Below, piece by piece: positions 6,488 through 15,280 of a DNA stretch of 64,000 bases; position 1 is the first letter of the stretch, and every line of letters begins with the position of its first letter. The notes beneath the pieces are model-generated. The model had not been told where the DNA came from. It saw only the letters and a program-made list of their open reading frames with translations, and ran no database searches. Location of the stretch: contig JAEYKI010000029.1 of NCBI GenBank assembly GCA_023408315.1, forward strand, positions 1 to 64,000, written 5' to 3'. The position numbers were made by a program, and so were the translations under genes. Origin of the DNA: Bacillota bacterium (GTDB lineage Bacteria; Bacillota; Clostridia; Christensenellales; Christensenellaceae).

Positions 6488-7897
6488 TTATTCTTTTTTT
6501 TGTTTGAGGCCTATTTCTTTAAAATGCGCCAGGCGGTCCTTTAAATTCGGAAAGGCTTTCTTTGTTTTGTTTGTATAGATTCCATCGTTTGGATCGATGG
6601 TTGCCGCCTGTTCATGCCCCACCAGCGCCCAGGTTGCATCCATAAGGTGCGCAAACATGGGTTCACGCAATTTTTCGCAAACAAATTTTTGCCTGGGCTG
6701 GTTGATGTCCTCGCCGCTGATCTGTATAAATTCGTATTTTTCGCACAGATCCATCACGCGGCGCAACTGCTGGGTTGTGTTGCGCGTGGGCATATAGGCA
6801 ATGGCTTCAAAGCCAAGCTCCTTTAAGAGCGGAAAGAGCTGGTCCAGATATTCGTCTTCAAATTTCTGCGCTTTCTTGTCGCCCGTGGGGGATTCGCCCA
6901 CATCTCCCAAATAGCAATAGCTGGGGATGCCGCCCGACAGGCGTATTTTTTGGACCACCTTGGCAACCGGCAGGGAATCCGGCGGTATTTCTCCGTCCCC
7001 GTAGCTGGAGTGGTATATTTTTGGGATAAAGTCGCCCTTTAATATATTGATGAGATCATATTCATACTGCGGGTATTCCGTGTCCATAAGAGTCTGCCTG
7101 AATTTTTCTGCCAGGGGAATTTTAAGGCCTTCCTCCAGGAATGCAATAGTGCTTTTGCCCTTGCCATATTTGGAAATGATACGCTTTGCAATAGCAAAAA
7201 GCAGGTGCCGTTCGGTAACGGTGCCGCTCATCAGGTTACGGTTTTTTGTGATTGTTCCGCTGCCGAAACAGTACAGGGAATAATCCACTACTTCGTTCCA
7301 GAAATCCGGCCTTACTTCTCTGTCTGGCAGGATGGAGCGAGCGTTCCACGTTTCCACGGCCGTGCGCACGTTGCGGTTGTGGCGGATATCTGCAAGCAAT
7401 ATTTCATCCAGCATTTCTATGCGGTTATGCGGAATTCCGTGGACCGCAATATACCCAACGGTATGCTCGTCCGGATTGTTGATGGATTTCCCCTCCATGG
7501 GGGTGCCTTCAAAGCTGACGCGGACCTCTGTGCCCACTGTTGTGGCAATGCGCATGATCTCGCCCGCGCGGATAAACTCCTGTGCGCCGCCTACCGAGTC
7601 GTGATCCACAATGCCCACTGTGCACAGCCCGCTCATAGCCGCCATCCAAACGGCCATTGTGGGCGTATAGGGAGAAAAAGAATACCATGTGTGCACATGG
7701 TTGTTGGTATCGGTGGTGCGGATGGGAGCGGGAATCTCTCCCGTATCTAGAAGGTGCCGCAAAATAATCAGGGCATCCGTGCGCTTTTGAATATCAAAGT
7801 TTCCCAGGTCGGCTATCAGTTTGTGGTAATCCGGACTTACTCCAAAAGTCATGCCAGCATCCAGGGTAAAAAGCTGGTCCGCATTCTTAATATACAT
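6488..7897 (-). CDS. PHP-domain metal-dependent phosphoesterase
   Basis: A 469-residue protein. The PHP motifs are visible: NNHVHTWYSFSPYTP (motif I, two His), GIVDHDSVGGAQEF (motif II), GTEVRVSFEG (motif III) and the late Asp in SGEDINQPRQKF. This family hydrolyses phosphoesters with a trinuclear metal site. The insert of about 200 residues between the motifs is longer than in YciV-type nucleases, and I cannot assign a substrate. Monocistronic on the minus strand, divergent from pyrB. Confidence 0.85.
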   Translation of the reverse strand: MYIKNADQLFTLDAGMTFGVSPDYHKLIADLGNFDIQKRTDALIILRHLLDTGEIPAPIRTTDTNNHVHTWYSFSPYTPTMAVWMAAMSGLCTVGIVDHDSVGGAQEFIRAGEIMRIATTVGTEVRVSFEGTPMEGKSINNPDEHTVGYIAVHGIPHNRIEMLDEILLADIRHNRNVRTAVETWNARSILPDREVRPDFWNEVVDYSLYCFGSGTITKNRNLMSGTVTERHLLFAIAKRIISKYGKGKSTIAFLEEGLKIPLAEKFRQTLMDTEYPQYEYDLINILKGDFIPKIYHSSYGDGEIPPDSLPVAKVVQKIRLSGGIPSYCYLGDVGESPTGDKKAQKFEDEYLDQLFPLLKELGFEAIAYMPTRNTTQQLRRVMDLCEKYEFIQISGEDINQPRQKFVCEKLREPMFAHLMDATWALVGHEQAATIDPNDGIYTNKTKKAFPNLKDRLAHFKEIGLKQKKE

Positions 7898-7952
7898 AAA
7901 TAAAATCGCCTTTTTAAGCTTGATAGTTCCATTCTACTAGCAGACTTTGGGC

Positions 7953-7981
7953 TTGTCAATAAAGGACGCTTATGGTATGAT
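7953..7981 (+). promoter_or_regulatory. Promoter for pyrBI
   Basis: TTGTCA at 7953-7958, a 17-nt spacer and TATGAT at 7976-7981. The untranslated leader would be only about 20 nt, so there is no room for a PyrR attenuator. Confidence 0.75.
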
Positions 7982-8007
7982 AAATAAAAAATTGGAGGAG
8001 GAAATCA

Positions 8008-8919
8008 ATGAAAAACCTGATAGATATAGCGGATATATCACTTTCAGAAGAGCAGGAATTGATTGACCTTGCAAAGGACATCATTAAAAATCCCGGGGAT
8101 TACGAAGAAGCGTGCCGAAGAAAAAAACTGGCGACGCTTTTTTTTGAACCTTCTACCAGGACAAGGCTTTCGTTTGAGGCTGCCATGCTGGAGCTTGGGG
8201 GCAGTGTGCTTGGGTTTTCCACGGCGGATTCCAGTTCCGCGTCCAAGGGAGAAAGCGTTTCCGACACCGTGCGGACGGTGGAATGCTATGCGGATATTAT
8301 TGCGATGCGCCACCCCAAGGAAGGCGCGGCGCTGGTGGCGGCCCGGAGCATTGATATTCCGCTGATTAACGCGGGAGACGGCGGGCACCAGCATCCCACC
8401 CAGACCCTGACCGACCTTTTGACCATAAGCATGCTTAAAGGACGCGTGGACAACCTGACGGTGGGCTTTTGCGGAGACCTGAAATTTGGGCGCACGGTAC
8501 ATTCGCTGATACGCGCGCTTTCCCGGCACGAGGGGATACGGTTTGTGCTGATATCGCCTAACGAGCTGCGGGTGCCCATGTATGTGAAGGAAGATATACT
8601 GGAGAAAGGCGGCTCTTACATTCAGGTGGAAAAGCTGGAGGAAGTGATGGGCACGCTGGATGTGCTCTACATGACGCGGGTGCAGCGCGAACGCTTTTTT
8701 AACGAAGAAGAATACCTGCGCCTGAAGGACAGCTACATTCTGGACAAGACCAAGATGGAGATGGCCAAGCAGGACATGATTGTGATGCATCCGCTGCCGC
8801 GCGTAAACGAGATTTCTGTTGAAGTGGACGCGGACAATCGCGCCGTGTATTTTAAGCAGGCATTGTACGGAAAATATATCCGTATGGCTTTGATATTGAG
8901 ACTTTTGGGGGTGAAGTAA
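8008..8919 (+). CDS. pyrB: Aspartate carbamoyltransferase, catalytic subunit
   Basis: A 303-residue protein. It has the carbamoyl-phosphate loop FFEPSTRTRLSFE (STRTR at residues 49-53), the mobile SSSASKGESVSDT loop, the GGHQHPTQTLTDL motif and the C-terminal MHPLPRVNEIS. It makes N-carbamoyl-aspartate from carbamoyl phosphate and aspartate, the committed step of pyrimidine synthesis. RBS GGAGGAGG. pyrI follows after 1 nt, so the class B regulated holoenzyme is expected. Confidence 0.98.
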   Translation: MKNLIDIADISLSEEQELIDLAKDIIKNPGDYEEACRRKKLATLFFEPSTRTRLSFEAAMLELGGSVLGFSTADSSSASKGESVSDTVRTVECYADIIAMRHPKEGAALVAARSIDIPLINAGDGGHQHPTQTLTDLLTISMLKGRVDNLTVGFCGDLKFGRTVHSLIRALSRHEGIRFVLISPNELRVPMYVKEDILEKGGSYIQVEKLEEVMGTLDVLYMTRVQRERFFNEEEYLRLKDSYILDKTKMEMAKQDMIVMHPLPRVNEISVEVDADNRAVYFKQALYGKYIRMALILRLLGVK

Positions 8920-8920
8920 A

Positions 8921-9352
8921 ATGTTGAGCGTAGACAGCATACAGCGCGGCCTGGTGCTGGATCATATCCAGGCCGGAAAAAGCATGGAAATATACAAGTA
9001 CCTGAACCTGGGTTCGCTGGATTGTTCCGTGGCCATAATAAAAAGCGTGAAATCCAACAAAATGGGAAAAAAAGATATTATTAAAATAGAAGACCGGATT
9101 GACGCGGATCTGGATGCGCTGGGATTTATTGACCAGAATATTACGGTTAATATTATTGACGGCGGGAAGATTATAGGAAAGAAGAAGCTGTCTTTACCGG
9201 AGCGCGTGGAGGGCATCATTAAATGCAAGAATCCCAGGTGCATTACTGCGACAGAGCAGGAATTGGTGCATGAGTTCCGCCTGGTGGACGAAAAGAAGAA
9301 GCTGTACCGCTGCGTGTACTGCGAGCAGGAATTTAACGACGGGAAGGTATAA
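8921..9352 (+). CDS. pyrI: Aspartate carbamoyltransferase, regulatory subunit
   Basis: A 143-residue protein. The allosteric nucleotide-binding domain is N-terminal (residues 1-95, including IQRGLVLDHIQAGKSMEIY), and the C-terminal zinc domain has four Cys (IKCKNPRCIT ... YRCVYCEQEF). It transmits CTP/ATP control to PyrB. It starts 1 nt after the pyrB stop, so translation is probably coupled. Confidence 0.97.
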   Translation: MLSVDSIQRGLVLDHIQAGKSMEIYKYLNLGSLDCSVAIIKSVKSNKMGKKDIIKIEDRIDADLDALGFIDQNITVNIIDGGKIIGKKKLSLPERVEGIIKCKNPRCITATEQELVHEFRLVDEKKKLYRCVYCEQEFNDGKV

Positions 9353-9364
9353 GGAGGAATCCGC

Positions 9365-10216
9365 ATGCTTGTTTATATTCCCGACGGTTCGGACGAAGGC
9401 GCCGCATTTGCACGCACGACCGACCTTTGCATAGGCGCTCATCCGGATGATATTGAAATGATGGCCTACCACGCCATTGCCGCCGCGGTTGATTCCCGCG
9501 GCGCGCGGGATGTTGCGGATATAAACGCGCGGTGGTTTGCCGGCATTACCGTTACGGACGGCGCGGGATCCAAAAAGGCGGGCAACTACGCCGCATATAC
9601 GGATGAAAACTTTGCGCGCATTCGCGCCAAGGAGCAGCATGCGGCTTCTATGATTGGCAAGTATTCGGCACAGATACAGTTGCAGATGGCGAGCCGCATG
9701 GTGAAGGAAAACCGGAAAAGCGCGGCATCCAAGCTGGCGGGGCTGATTCGTGAGCTTGGGCCGGAGGTGGTATGGACGCACAATGTGGCGGACAGGCATG
9801 AGACCCACGCGGTGGTGGCGCTTTGTGTGATTGAGGCGCTGCGCTCCCTGAAGCCAAAGGAGAGGCCGCAAAAGCTGTATGGCCTGGAGGTGTGGGGCAG
9901 CCTGGATTGGCTGGCTGCGGGTGATAAAATGGTGTTTGACGCTTCCGCCCACCCCAACACCGCTCAGGCGCTGCTGGGTGTTTACGATACGCAAATAGCG
10001 ACGGGCAAACGTTACGACCTGGCCGTGATGGGCAGGCGCGCGGCTAACGCCGCGTTTCTGGAAAGCGGAGCAGAGGGCCGAACGGACATGGCCGCTTTGG
10101 GAATGGATATGACGCCGCTGATGGAGGAGGCCGTGACTCCCGCGCAGTTTATACAGGAAAAAATACGCGCGTTTGAATCCGAAACGCTTGTAAGGATTGA
10201 AAAATTGTGGAAATAG
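9365..10216 (+). CDS. PIG-L family deacetylase (LmbE-like)
   Basis: A 283-residue protein with the zinc-binding AHPDDIEMM (residues 24-32) and the distal THNVADRHETHAVV, where the His-x-x-His pair completes the site. PIG-L enzymes remove acetyl groups from N-acetylglucosamine-type sugars (GlcNAc-PI, bacillithiol or mycothiol precursors) or diacetylchitobiose. There is no thiol-biosynthesis partner nearby. It is 12 nt behind pyrI with RBS AAGGAGG and probably co-transcribed. Substrate unknown. Confidence 0.85.
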   Translation: MLVYIPDGSDEGAAFARTTDLCIGAHPDDIEMMAYHAIAAAVDSRGARDVADINARWFAGITVTDGAGSKKAGNYAAYTDENFARIRAKEQHAASMIGKYSAQIQLQMASRMVKENRKSAASKLAGLIRELGPEVVWTHNVADRHETHAVVALCVIEALRSLKPKERPQKLYGLEVWGSLDWLAAGDKMVFDASAHPNTAQALLGVYDTQIATGKRYDLAVMGRRAANAAFLESGAEGRTDMAALGMDMTPLMEEAVTPAQFIQEKIRAFESETLVRIEKLWK

Positions 10217-10228
10217 AAAGCAGGCTTA

Positions 10229-10385
10229 TTACGGGGCTTTGCCCCAACTCTTACCCCGAAAATTCAGATTTTAGGGATCCCGTCTGTTTCTTTTCTAAAG
10301 AAAAGAAGCAAAAAACTTTATTGTCAAACATGCCATTTTCGATGGAATGTTGGGGGAAAAAACGGGGAACTCAAAGAGCCGATTT
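10229..10385. repeat. Modular hairpin repeat, copy 2
   Basis: Between convergent genes. It has GGGGCTTTGCCCC (10235-10247), ACCCCGAAAATTCAGATTTTAGG, a TTCTTTTCTAAAGAAAAGAAGC hairpin, then AAAAAACTTTATTGTCAAACATGCCATTTT. These modules match the copies at 37.9 and 49.2 kb in the same order; the CCAAAGGG module is absent or decayed. Confidence 0.7.
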
Positions 10386-10406
10386 TGCCTGCAAGGAAAG
10401 AAAGTT

Positions 10407-10487
10407 ATGAGAAAGCTTGGTATGATTCTGACTGTTATTGCCATTTTTGCGGCCACCATGCTGGTTCAGCCAATCACGGTGATGTGA
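10407..10487 (+). CDS. Possible 26-residue hydrophobic peptide
   Basis: ATG 10407 behind GCAAGGAAAG opens 26 codons ending at TGA 10487. The product would be MRKLGMILTVIAIFAATMLV plus a short tail, i.e. a basic start and one transmembrane or signal-like helix. It ends 18 nt before the 3' end of the convergent dehydratase gene. It could be a real membrane microprotein or the remnant of a longer secreted protein. No homologue is known to me. Confidence 0.3.
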   Translation: MRKLGMILTVIAIFAATMLVQPITVM

Positions 10488-10504
10488 TTGCGGATCCATC
10501 CTGC

Positions 10505-12169
10505 CTATCTTTCCATTGCGATCAGCGCGGCTCCCAGTGCGCCGCAAATTTGCGGTTCCGCGTCTGTTACAATCTCTTGCCCCAGTTTTCTGGACAATTC
10601 CAGCACAACGCCCCTGTTTTTGGCAACGCCGCCCGTCATCATATAGACGGGGCTGCAGTTAAGCCGCGCGATCATAGCGTATATTCTGGACGTGATGGCC
10701 TGGTTGATGCCGTGCACAATATCCGGCAGCGCCTTGTTTTGCGCGATGAGGGAGATAACCTCTGATTCCGCGAAAACGCTGCACATGCTGGAAATCTTAA
10801 TGTCTTCCGACCAGTTAAGGCCGGTTTTTGCGAATTTTTCCAGGCCCAGGCCAAGCGTATGGGCCATCATCTCCAGAAAACGGCCTGTCCCGGCCGCGCA
10901 TTTGTCGTTCATTGTGAAATCGAGAATGTTTCCGCTTTCATCCAGTTTGATGATTTTACTGTCCTGCCCGCCGATGTCCACGATGGTGCGCACCTGAGGA
11001 TTTAAAAAGAACGCGCCTTTTGCGTGGCAGGTGATCTCCGTAACCGGGTTGCCCATTTCTACCGCGTTGCGGCCATAACCCGTGGCAATGATGCTTGCCA
11101 CGTTTTCTTTTTGTACGCCGCATTTGGCAAGCACATTCGCCAGGGCGGCCTGCGCGCCGTCTATGCTGCGCCCGCCGGTGGGGACAATGCTGTAGCCGAG
11201 TATGTTGCGGCGCCCGTCTATCAGGACGGCGTCTGTGGAGGTGGAGCCCGAGTCTATGCCCGCGAAATAGGTAGCCTGGTTGTTTTGCATTTTTTTGATC
11301 TCCGGTGTTTTTACTTGTATTTGTCCGTTGTGTCCGGCCAGAATGCCAAGCGATTCAAAGTATGCTTCCATGCGCGTTTGCAGCTGGCCGCCGCCTGCAT
11401 CCGTGTAATCTGTTTCCAGCTTAAGGATGGGCAGGCAAGAAGTTTTTTTGAGCTCCGCATATTCAAAGCCATAATAATCGCAGAATTTAATGGTGTGGTA
11501 TATGACGCCTTTTAAATGTGGGTTGGACGCGTATGCGCTCCGCCGGGAAATATCCTGCATGCGCATGCAGGGGGATTGGCGGAGCAGTTCGTTTGCATAC
11601 CATTCAAGCAGGGGTTCAAGCTCGTCCGTATCCGGCAGAGGCCCGAAACGGCGGGCCTGGCCCGTGCAGGTGTAATCCAGAATGGGTAGGGTGCAGGACT
11701 CCCGCGCGGCATTGAGCAACCGGGATGGGACGCGCGCGCCCAAAACGGCAATATGGTCCTGCGGCTCCTGCGCCCAAGAAACGGCGGATACAGCCTGCCT
11801 GAACAGGGCTTTGTCGAAATTCTTGCCTGTGGCTGCTTGATATTTTTGAATGAAGCCTGCCAGTTCCGCAGCATACAGCCGGACGGATTCGGGCGTATAC
11901 AGGCGTGGCAGGCTGAGCATGGCGCAAAAAGAACCGTCCTTTGCCAGCGCGTCGTAAATACGTTTGACGGAATCGCAGCAGTTGGTGGCCACGATTTGCG
12001 TGATCCGGCTCGCTTGGCAATGGCTGTAGGCGGATTTCGCAAAGCTGCACAGGTTGGGATGCACGTCCGCCTCCTGCGCGGCGTCGGGCTGTGGGTCGAT
12101 CAGCTCCGGGGTTTCACCGAATCCATAAAACAGTTCAATGGGCGTGTATTTGCACAGGTATCCGATCAT
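10505..12169 (-). CDS. HgdB-like dehydratase subunit fused to HgdC/BadF-type activase
   Basis: A 554-residue fusion. Residues 1-280 resemble the 2-hydroxyacyl-CoA dehydratase subunit (GYLCKYTPIELFYGFG, DVHPNLCSFAK, VATNCCDSVKRIYDAL). Residues about 290-554 are an ASKHA ATPase like the HgdC/FldI activators: YFAGIDSGSTSTD, TGYGRNAVE, EITCHAKGA, DIGGQDSK, and the [4Fe-4S] Cys in NDKCAAGTGRF and SSMCSVFAESEV. The activase should drive ATP-dependent low-potential electron transfer to the partner subunit. Start at ATG 12169 overlaps the previous stop (ATGA). A 71-codon upstream extension in frame lies inside that gene and lacks family similarity. Substrate unknown; no CoA-transferase is near. Confidence 0.87.
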   Translation of the reverse strand: MIGYLCKYTPIELFYGFGETPELIDPQPDAAQEADVHPNLCSFAKSAYSHCQASRITQIVATNCCDSVKRIYDALAKDGSFCAMLSLPRLYTPESVRLYAAELAGFIQKYQAATGKNFDKALFRQAVSAVSWAQEPQDHIAVLGARVPSRLLNAARESCTLPILDYTCTGQARRFGPLPDTDELEPLLEWYANELLRQSPCMRMQDISRRSAYASNPHLKGVIYHTIKFCDYYGFEYAELKKTSCLPILKLETDYTDAGGGQLQTRMEAYFESLGILAGHNGQIQVKTPEIKKMQNNQATYFAGIDSGSTSTDAVLIDGRRNILGYSIVPTGGRSIDGAQAALANVLAKCGVQKENVASIIATGYGRNAVEMGNPVTEITCHAKGAFFLNPQVRTIVDIGGQDSKIIKLDESGNILDFTMNDKCAAGTGRFLEMMAHTLGLGLEKFAKTGLNWSEDIKISSMCSVFAESEVISLIAQNKALPDIVHGINQAITSRIYAMIARLNCSPVYMMTGGVAKNRGVVLELSRKLGQEIVTDAEPQICGALGAALIAMER

Positions 12170-13434
12170 TTTCTGTTCTCCATCAGTTCCATAAATGCCT
12201 GCAGGCGGGTGGACATTTGCCCAAGCTGGGAATTGCGGCGGTCGCAGGCGTCTCCATCCAGGATCAGGGCGGGTATGCCTTCGCGCTCCAACGCGCTTTT
12301 TAAAAGGTATACGCCGCCGCAGGACTGTTTGCATCCCCAATGGCAGAAACACACCGCGCCCTGCGCGTGCAGCTTTTTGCACATGGCAAGAACAGCCCCG
12401 GTTTTCCTGTCGAATTCGCCGTTCATACTATTTGAAATCAGGCGGCGGGCCATGCCGTCGTATGGCTTTTGGGGATCGATCTCCTGCATGCAGTCGAAAC
12501 TAAGGTCGTTGATTAAAAGCTGTACATTTTCTTGAAAATCGAACGCCTCGCACACCGGCTCTGCGTAATAAGGCAGCACGTGGCTCCAGAATATGCGCTT
12601 GGCCGTGGGATTGGGCGCGCAGGCTTGAATATCCGCAAGCTGCATTTCAAAAAAACGGCGGGTATCCGCAGCGCCCATCAGGATATGGCTGGGCAGCAGG
12701 TTAAACATTTGCAGGGCCGCGCTGGTGGGGAAATACTTGGTCTCCAGTTCATCCAAAAACTGCCGGTAGCAGCGTATGGACGCGTTTGTGTTGTCCACGG
12801 CCTGCGCCAGCTTCTCCGGGTCCAGTTTGCGGCGCATGGTATCCTGCACATATTCCGTCATGCGGACGATCTGATCCGCCACATAGGAAACGGCCCCGGC
12901 AGACATTTCGTGGGGCACGTCTATTATAAATTCCTGCATGTTGTAATGCTGCGCCATGCGGCGGAAAGAACTGATGTTTGCATCGCACACCGTGGTGGTG
13001 GTGATGAGCAAACGGGGTTTGGGCAGCACGCCGGATTCCACCGCGCCAAGCAGCGCCTTGTGGTAAGAGCAGAACGTCTCGGGCACGCCCGTTTGCTCTG
13101 CGTATTCCAGAAAGCCTTTTTCGCTGCAGCCTCCTGTTAAATAGGACGAAAAACCTTCCGCGCACAGGGGATGCATCCCCATTGCGTGCAGGGGTTCGCA
13201 GGGTGTGAATATGTTTACGATTGCGGAATTGTTTGGACGGCGAAGAGCGCTTAAAATGGATTCCATGCTGATTTGCGTCAGAAAGCGCTGGGAGGGCAGG
13301 TGGTTCCTGTTCGGCTTGTGCTTCAGCAGATAATGCTGGATGCCAAACCCACACCGAATGAAGTTGCGCGTAAATGTGGGATGTTTTAAATAGGTCTTGC
13401 CTACGATTGCGCCAAAGGCTTCTGATGCTTTCAT
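12166..13434 (-). CDS. HgdB/FldC-like 2-hydroxyacyl-CoA dehydratase family protein
   Basis: A 422-residue protein starting at ATG 13434 (overlaps the HAD stop by 4 nt; an upstream extension would run into the HAD gene). Cys-containing segments that could bind an Fe-S cluster are FTPCEPLHAMGMHPLCAEG, GVPETFCSYHKALLG and CFCHWGCKQSCGG. The fold and motifs fit the dehydratase D-component/double-cubane-cluster protein superfamily. It should be the partner electron acceptor of the fused activase downstream. Whether it dehydrates an acyl-CoA or reduces something else cannot be read from sequence. Confidence 0.85.
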   Translation of the reverse strand: MKASEAFGAIVGKTYLKHPTFTRNFIRCGFGIQHYLLKHKPNRNHLPSQRFLTQISMESILSALRRPNNSAIVNIFTPCEPLHAMGMHPLCAEGFSSYLTGGCSEKGFLEYAEQTGVPETFCSYHKALLGAVESGVLPKPRLLITTTTVCDANISSFRRMAQHYNMQEFIIDVPHEMSAGAVSYVADQIVRMTEYVQDTMRRKLDPEKLAQAVDNTNASIRCYRQFLDELETKYFPTSAALQMFNLLPSHILMGAADTRRFFEMQLADIQACAPNPTAKRIFWSHVLPYYAEPVCEAFDFQENVQLLINDLSFDCMQEIDPQKPYDGMARRLISNSMNGEFDRKTGAVLAMCKKLHAQGAVCFCHWGCKQSCGGVYLLKSALEREGIPALILDGDACDRRNSQLGQMSTRLQAFMELMENRK

Positions 13435-14072
13435 GTGCGCAGCCCTGCTGCGGCGGTATCCAGAACTATGCCAAGAAGCCCGATTGCGCTTTTTGGGTAA
13501 TATTTTGCCGGAATCTTCTCGGAAGTTCCCCATGTAGCCAGAGCGAAATCAACTCCCGCCGCTTGCGCGCACAGGGAATCGTTGATATTATCGCCTATGT
13601 ACAGGGAGTTTTGCGGCTTTATGCCGGTAAGGGAGAAGAACATTCGAAGAGGCTCGGGATCCGGCTTATGTTTTTGGGTATGCTCCACGCACATGGCGCG
13701 CCCAAAATATTGCGCCAGTGCAAAACGCTCAAAATCGTGTTCGTATTCCCATATTGTTTTGGAGGTTACAACGCCGAGATAAACGCCGTGCGCATGCAAG
13801 GTGCGGATTAAATCCAAAAGCCCGGGAAACATATGCGCGCGGTCCGCATGCAGGTGGTATTGCCTGTCTATTTCCGCAATAAATTGATCAGGATTGGCTA
13901 CTTTAAAAATTCTGGATGTTTCCCTGGTGGTGATGCCGAAGGTAAACTCCAGTTCCTGTAGGGGCAGGAGCCTGCCGCTTTCCTTCAAATATGCCTGCTG
14001 CACGGCAAGCAGGGAAGCTTCCCGCGTATCCAGAATAGTGCCGTCTATATCAAATATTACGCAGTTGTACAT
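13431..14072 (-). CDS. HAD-superfamily phosphatase (phosphoglycolate phosphatase-like)
   Basis: A 213-residue protein with all HAD motifs: FDIDGTILDT (nucleophile Asp), VVTSKT, the Lys in HKPDPEPLRMF, and YIGDNINDSLCA. The helical cap sits between motif I and II as in the Gph/PpaX group. It heads a three-gene operon in which each stop overlaps the next start (ATGA), so it probably acts with the HgdB-type proteins, perhaps in metabolite repair. The substrate cannot be deduced. Confidence 0.88.
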   Translation of the reverse strand: MYNCVIFDIDGTILDTREASLLAVQQAYLKESGRLLPLQELEFTFGITTRETSRIFKVANPDQFIAEIDRQYHLHADRAHMFPGLLDLIRTLHAHGVYLGVVTSKTIWEYEHDFERFALAQYFGRAMCVEHTQKHKPDPEPLRMFFSLTGIKPQNSLYIGDNINDSLCAQAAGVDFALATWGTSEKIPAKYYPKSAIGLLGIVLDTAAAGLRT

Positions 14073-14341
14073 AACATTTCCTCCTGGCCCAGTTTATCAT
14101 AAAAAGCCCGCCCTTTCAAGTTAGGCCGTGGTATGATATAAATATGTAGAAAGATAAAAAATGTCAGACTTTCTTTGCACCTTCCGTGCTTTGGGCAAAC
14201 CGGCGGATGCAGGCGGCTTTTTTAAGATGCATCCTTTTTTTACGGTTGAGAAACAAATTCAACTGAAGGTTGAGCTTTTTCAACCACGAGGTGCTTTTAT
14301 AACCGGTATCTTTATGATATAAATACTCATGAGGTGCGCAT

Positions 14342-15280
14342 ATGACTGTTCGTGATTCGATACTGGAACTGTTTGAACAAAATAAGGGAAAGGCCCTTTC
14401 TGGCGAAGAGATGGCGCGGATGCTGGGCGTTTCACGGGCGTCCGTATGGAAGGCGGTGCAGTCTTTGCGGCAGGACGGATACCCGGTTGCAGGCGCTCCC
14501 AACAGGGGATACACGCTGGAAGCAAACGACATTCTGTCCGTTGCGGGGGTAAAACCGTTTCTGCAAAGCGATTGGTTTGTGCAAGTGCTGGACAAGGTGG
14601 ATTCCACCAATACGGAGGTGCGGCGAAGGGCGCAGGGAGGCGCGCCGCACAGAACCGTGGTGGCGGCGAACATGCAGACAGACGGGCGGGGCAGGCGCGG
14701 AAAAACATTTTTTTCTCCCCATGGGACGGGCCTTTATTTCAGCGTTTTGTTGCGCCCCAAAATGAACCTGCAGGACGCAGCTTTGATTACATGCCGCGTG
14801 GCTGTGGCTGTTGCGCGGGCCGTTGAAGCCCTGGCGGGGCTTGAAGCACAGATTAAATGGGTGAATGATATCTATATAAACGGCAAAAAAGTATGCGGGA
14901 TATTGTCCGAAGCGGCGAGCGACCTGGAAAGCGGCGGCGTGGAGTATATTGTGGTGGGGATTGGCATAAACGTTTCTACAAAGGACTTTCCGGAGGAACT
15001 GCGGGATGTTGCCGCATCCATACCCGAGGGGATCAACCGCAACCGGCTGATGGCCGAAGTTTTGAACCAGCTGGATGTTTGCCTGGATGGGGACTGCATG
15101 GAGGAGTATAAAAAGCGTTCCTGTGTGCTGGGCAAACAGATAGAGGTTATTTATCCGGACCGCAAGGAGGCCGCCACAGCGCTGGATATAGACGGCGAAG
15201 GCCGTTTGGTTGTGCGGGATTCGCTTGGGAACCTGAAGCTTTTGTATTCGGGTGAAATATCCATAAAGATAGAAAAATGA
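14342..15280 (+). CDS. birA: Bifunctional biotin-[acetyl-CoA carboxylase] ligase / biotin repressor
   Basis: A 312-residue protein. Residues 1-60 are the winged HTH (GEEMARMLGVSRASVWKAVQSLRQDGYPV), so this is the two-function type. The catalytic part has QTDGRGRRGKTFFSPHGTGLYFS (biotinyl-AMP loop GRGRRG), KWVNDIYINGKKVCGIL and GIGINVS; the SH3-like C-terminal domain follows. It attaches biotin to carboxylases and represses biotin genes. Its stop overlaps the start of the radical SAM gene (ATGA), which suggests joint expression. Confidence 0.96.
   Translation: MTVRDSILELFEQNKGKALSGEEMARMLGVSRASVWKAVQSLRQDGYPVAGAPNRGYTLEANDILSVAGVKPFLQSDWFVQVLDKVDSTNTEVRRRAQGGAPHRTVVAANMQTDGRGRRGKTFFSPHGTGLYFSVLLRPKMNLQDAALITCRVAVAVARAVEALAGLEAQIKWVNDIYINGKKVCGILSEAASDLESGGVEYIVVGIGINVSTKDFPEELRDVAASIPEGINRNRLMAEVLNQLDVCLDGDCMEEYKKRSCVLGKQIEVIYPDRKEAATALDIDGEGRLVVRDSLGNLKLLYSGEISIKIEK

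Noticed and set aside
10407..10487. Hydrophobic 26-codon frame as a toxin of a type I system
   Set aside because: There is no antisense RNA promoter or partner evident, so I list it only as a possible peptide.
12170..12382. 71-residue N-terminal extension of the fused dehydratase-activase
   Set aside because: It lies within the upstream HgdB-like gene and has no similarity to the family; ATG 12169 sits in the ATGA overlap.
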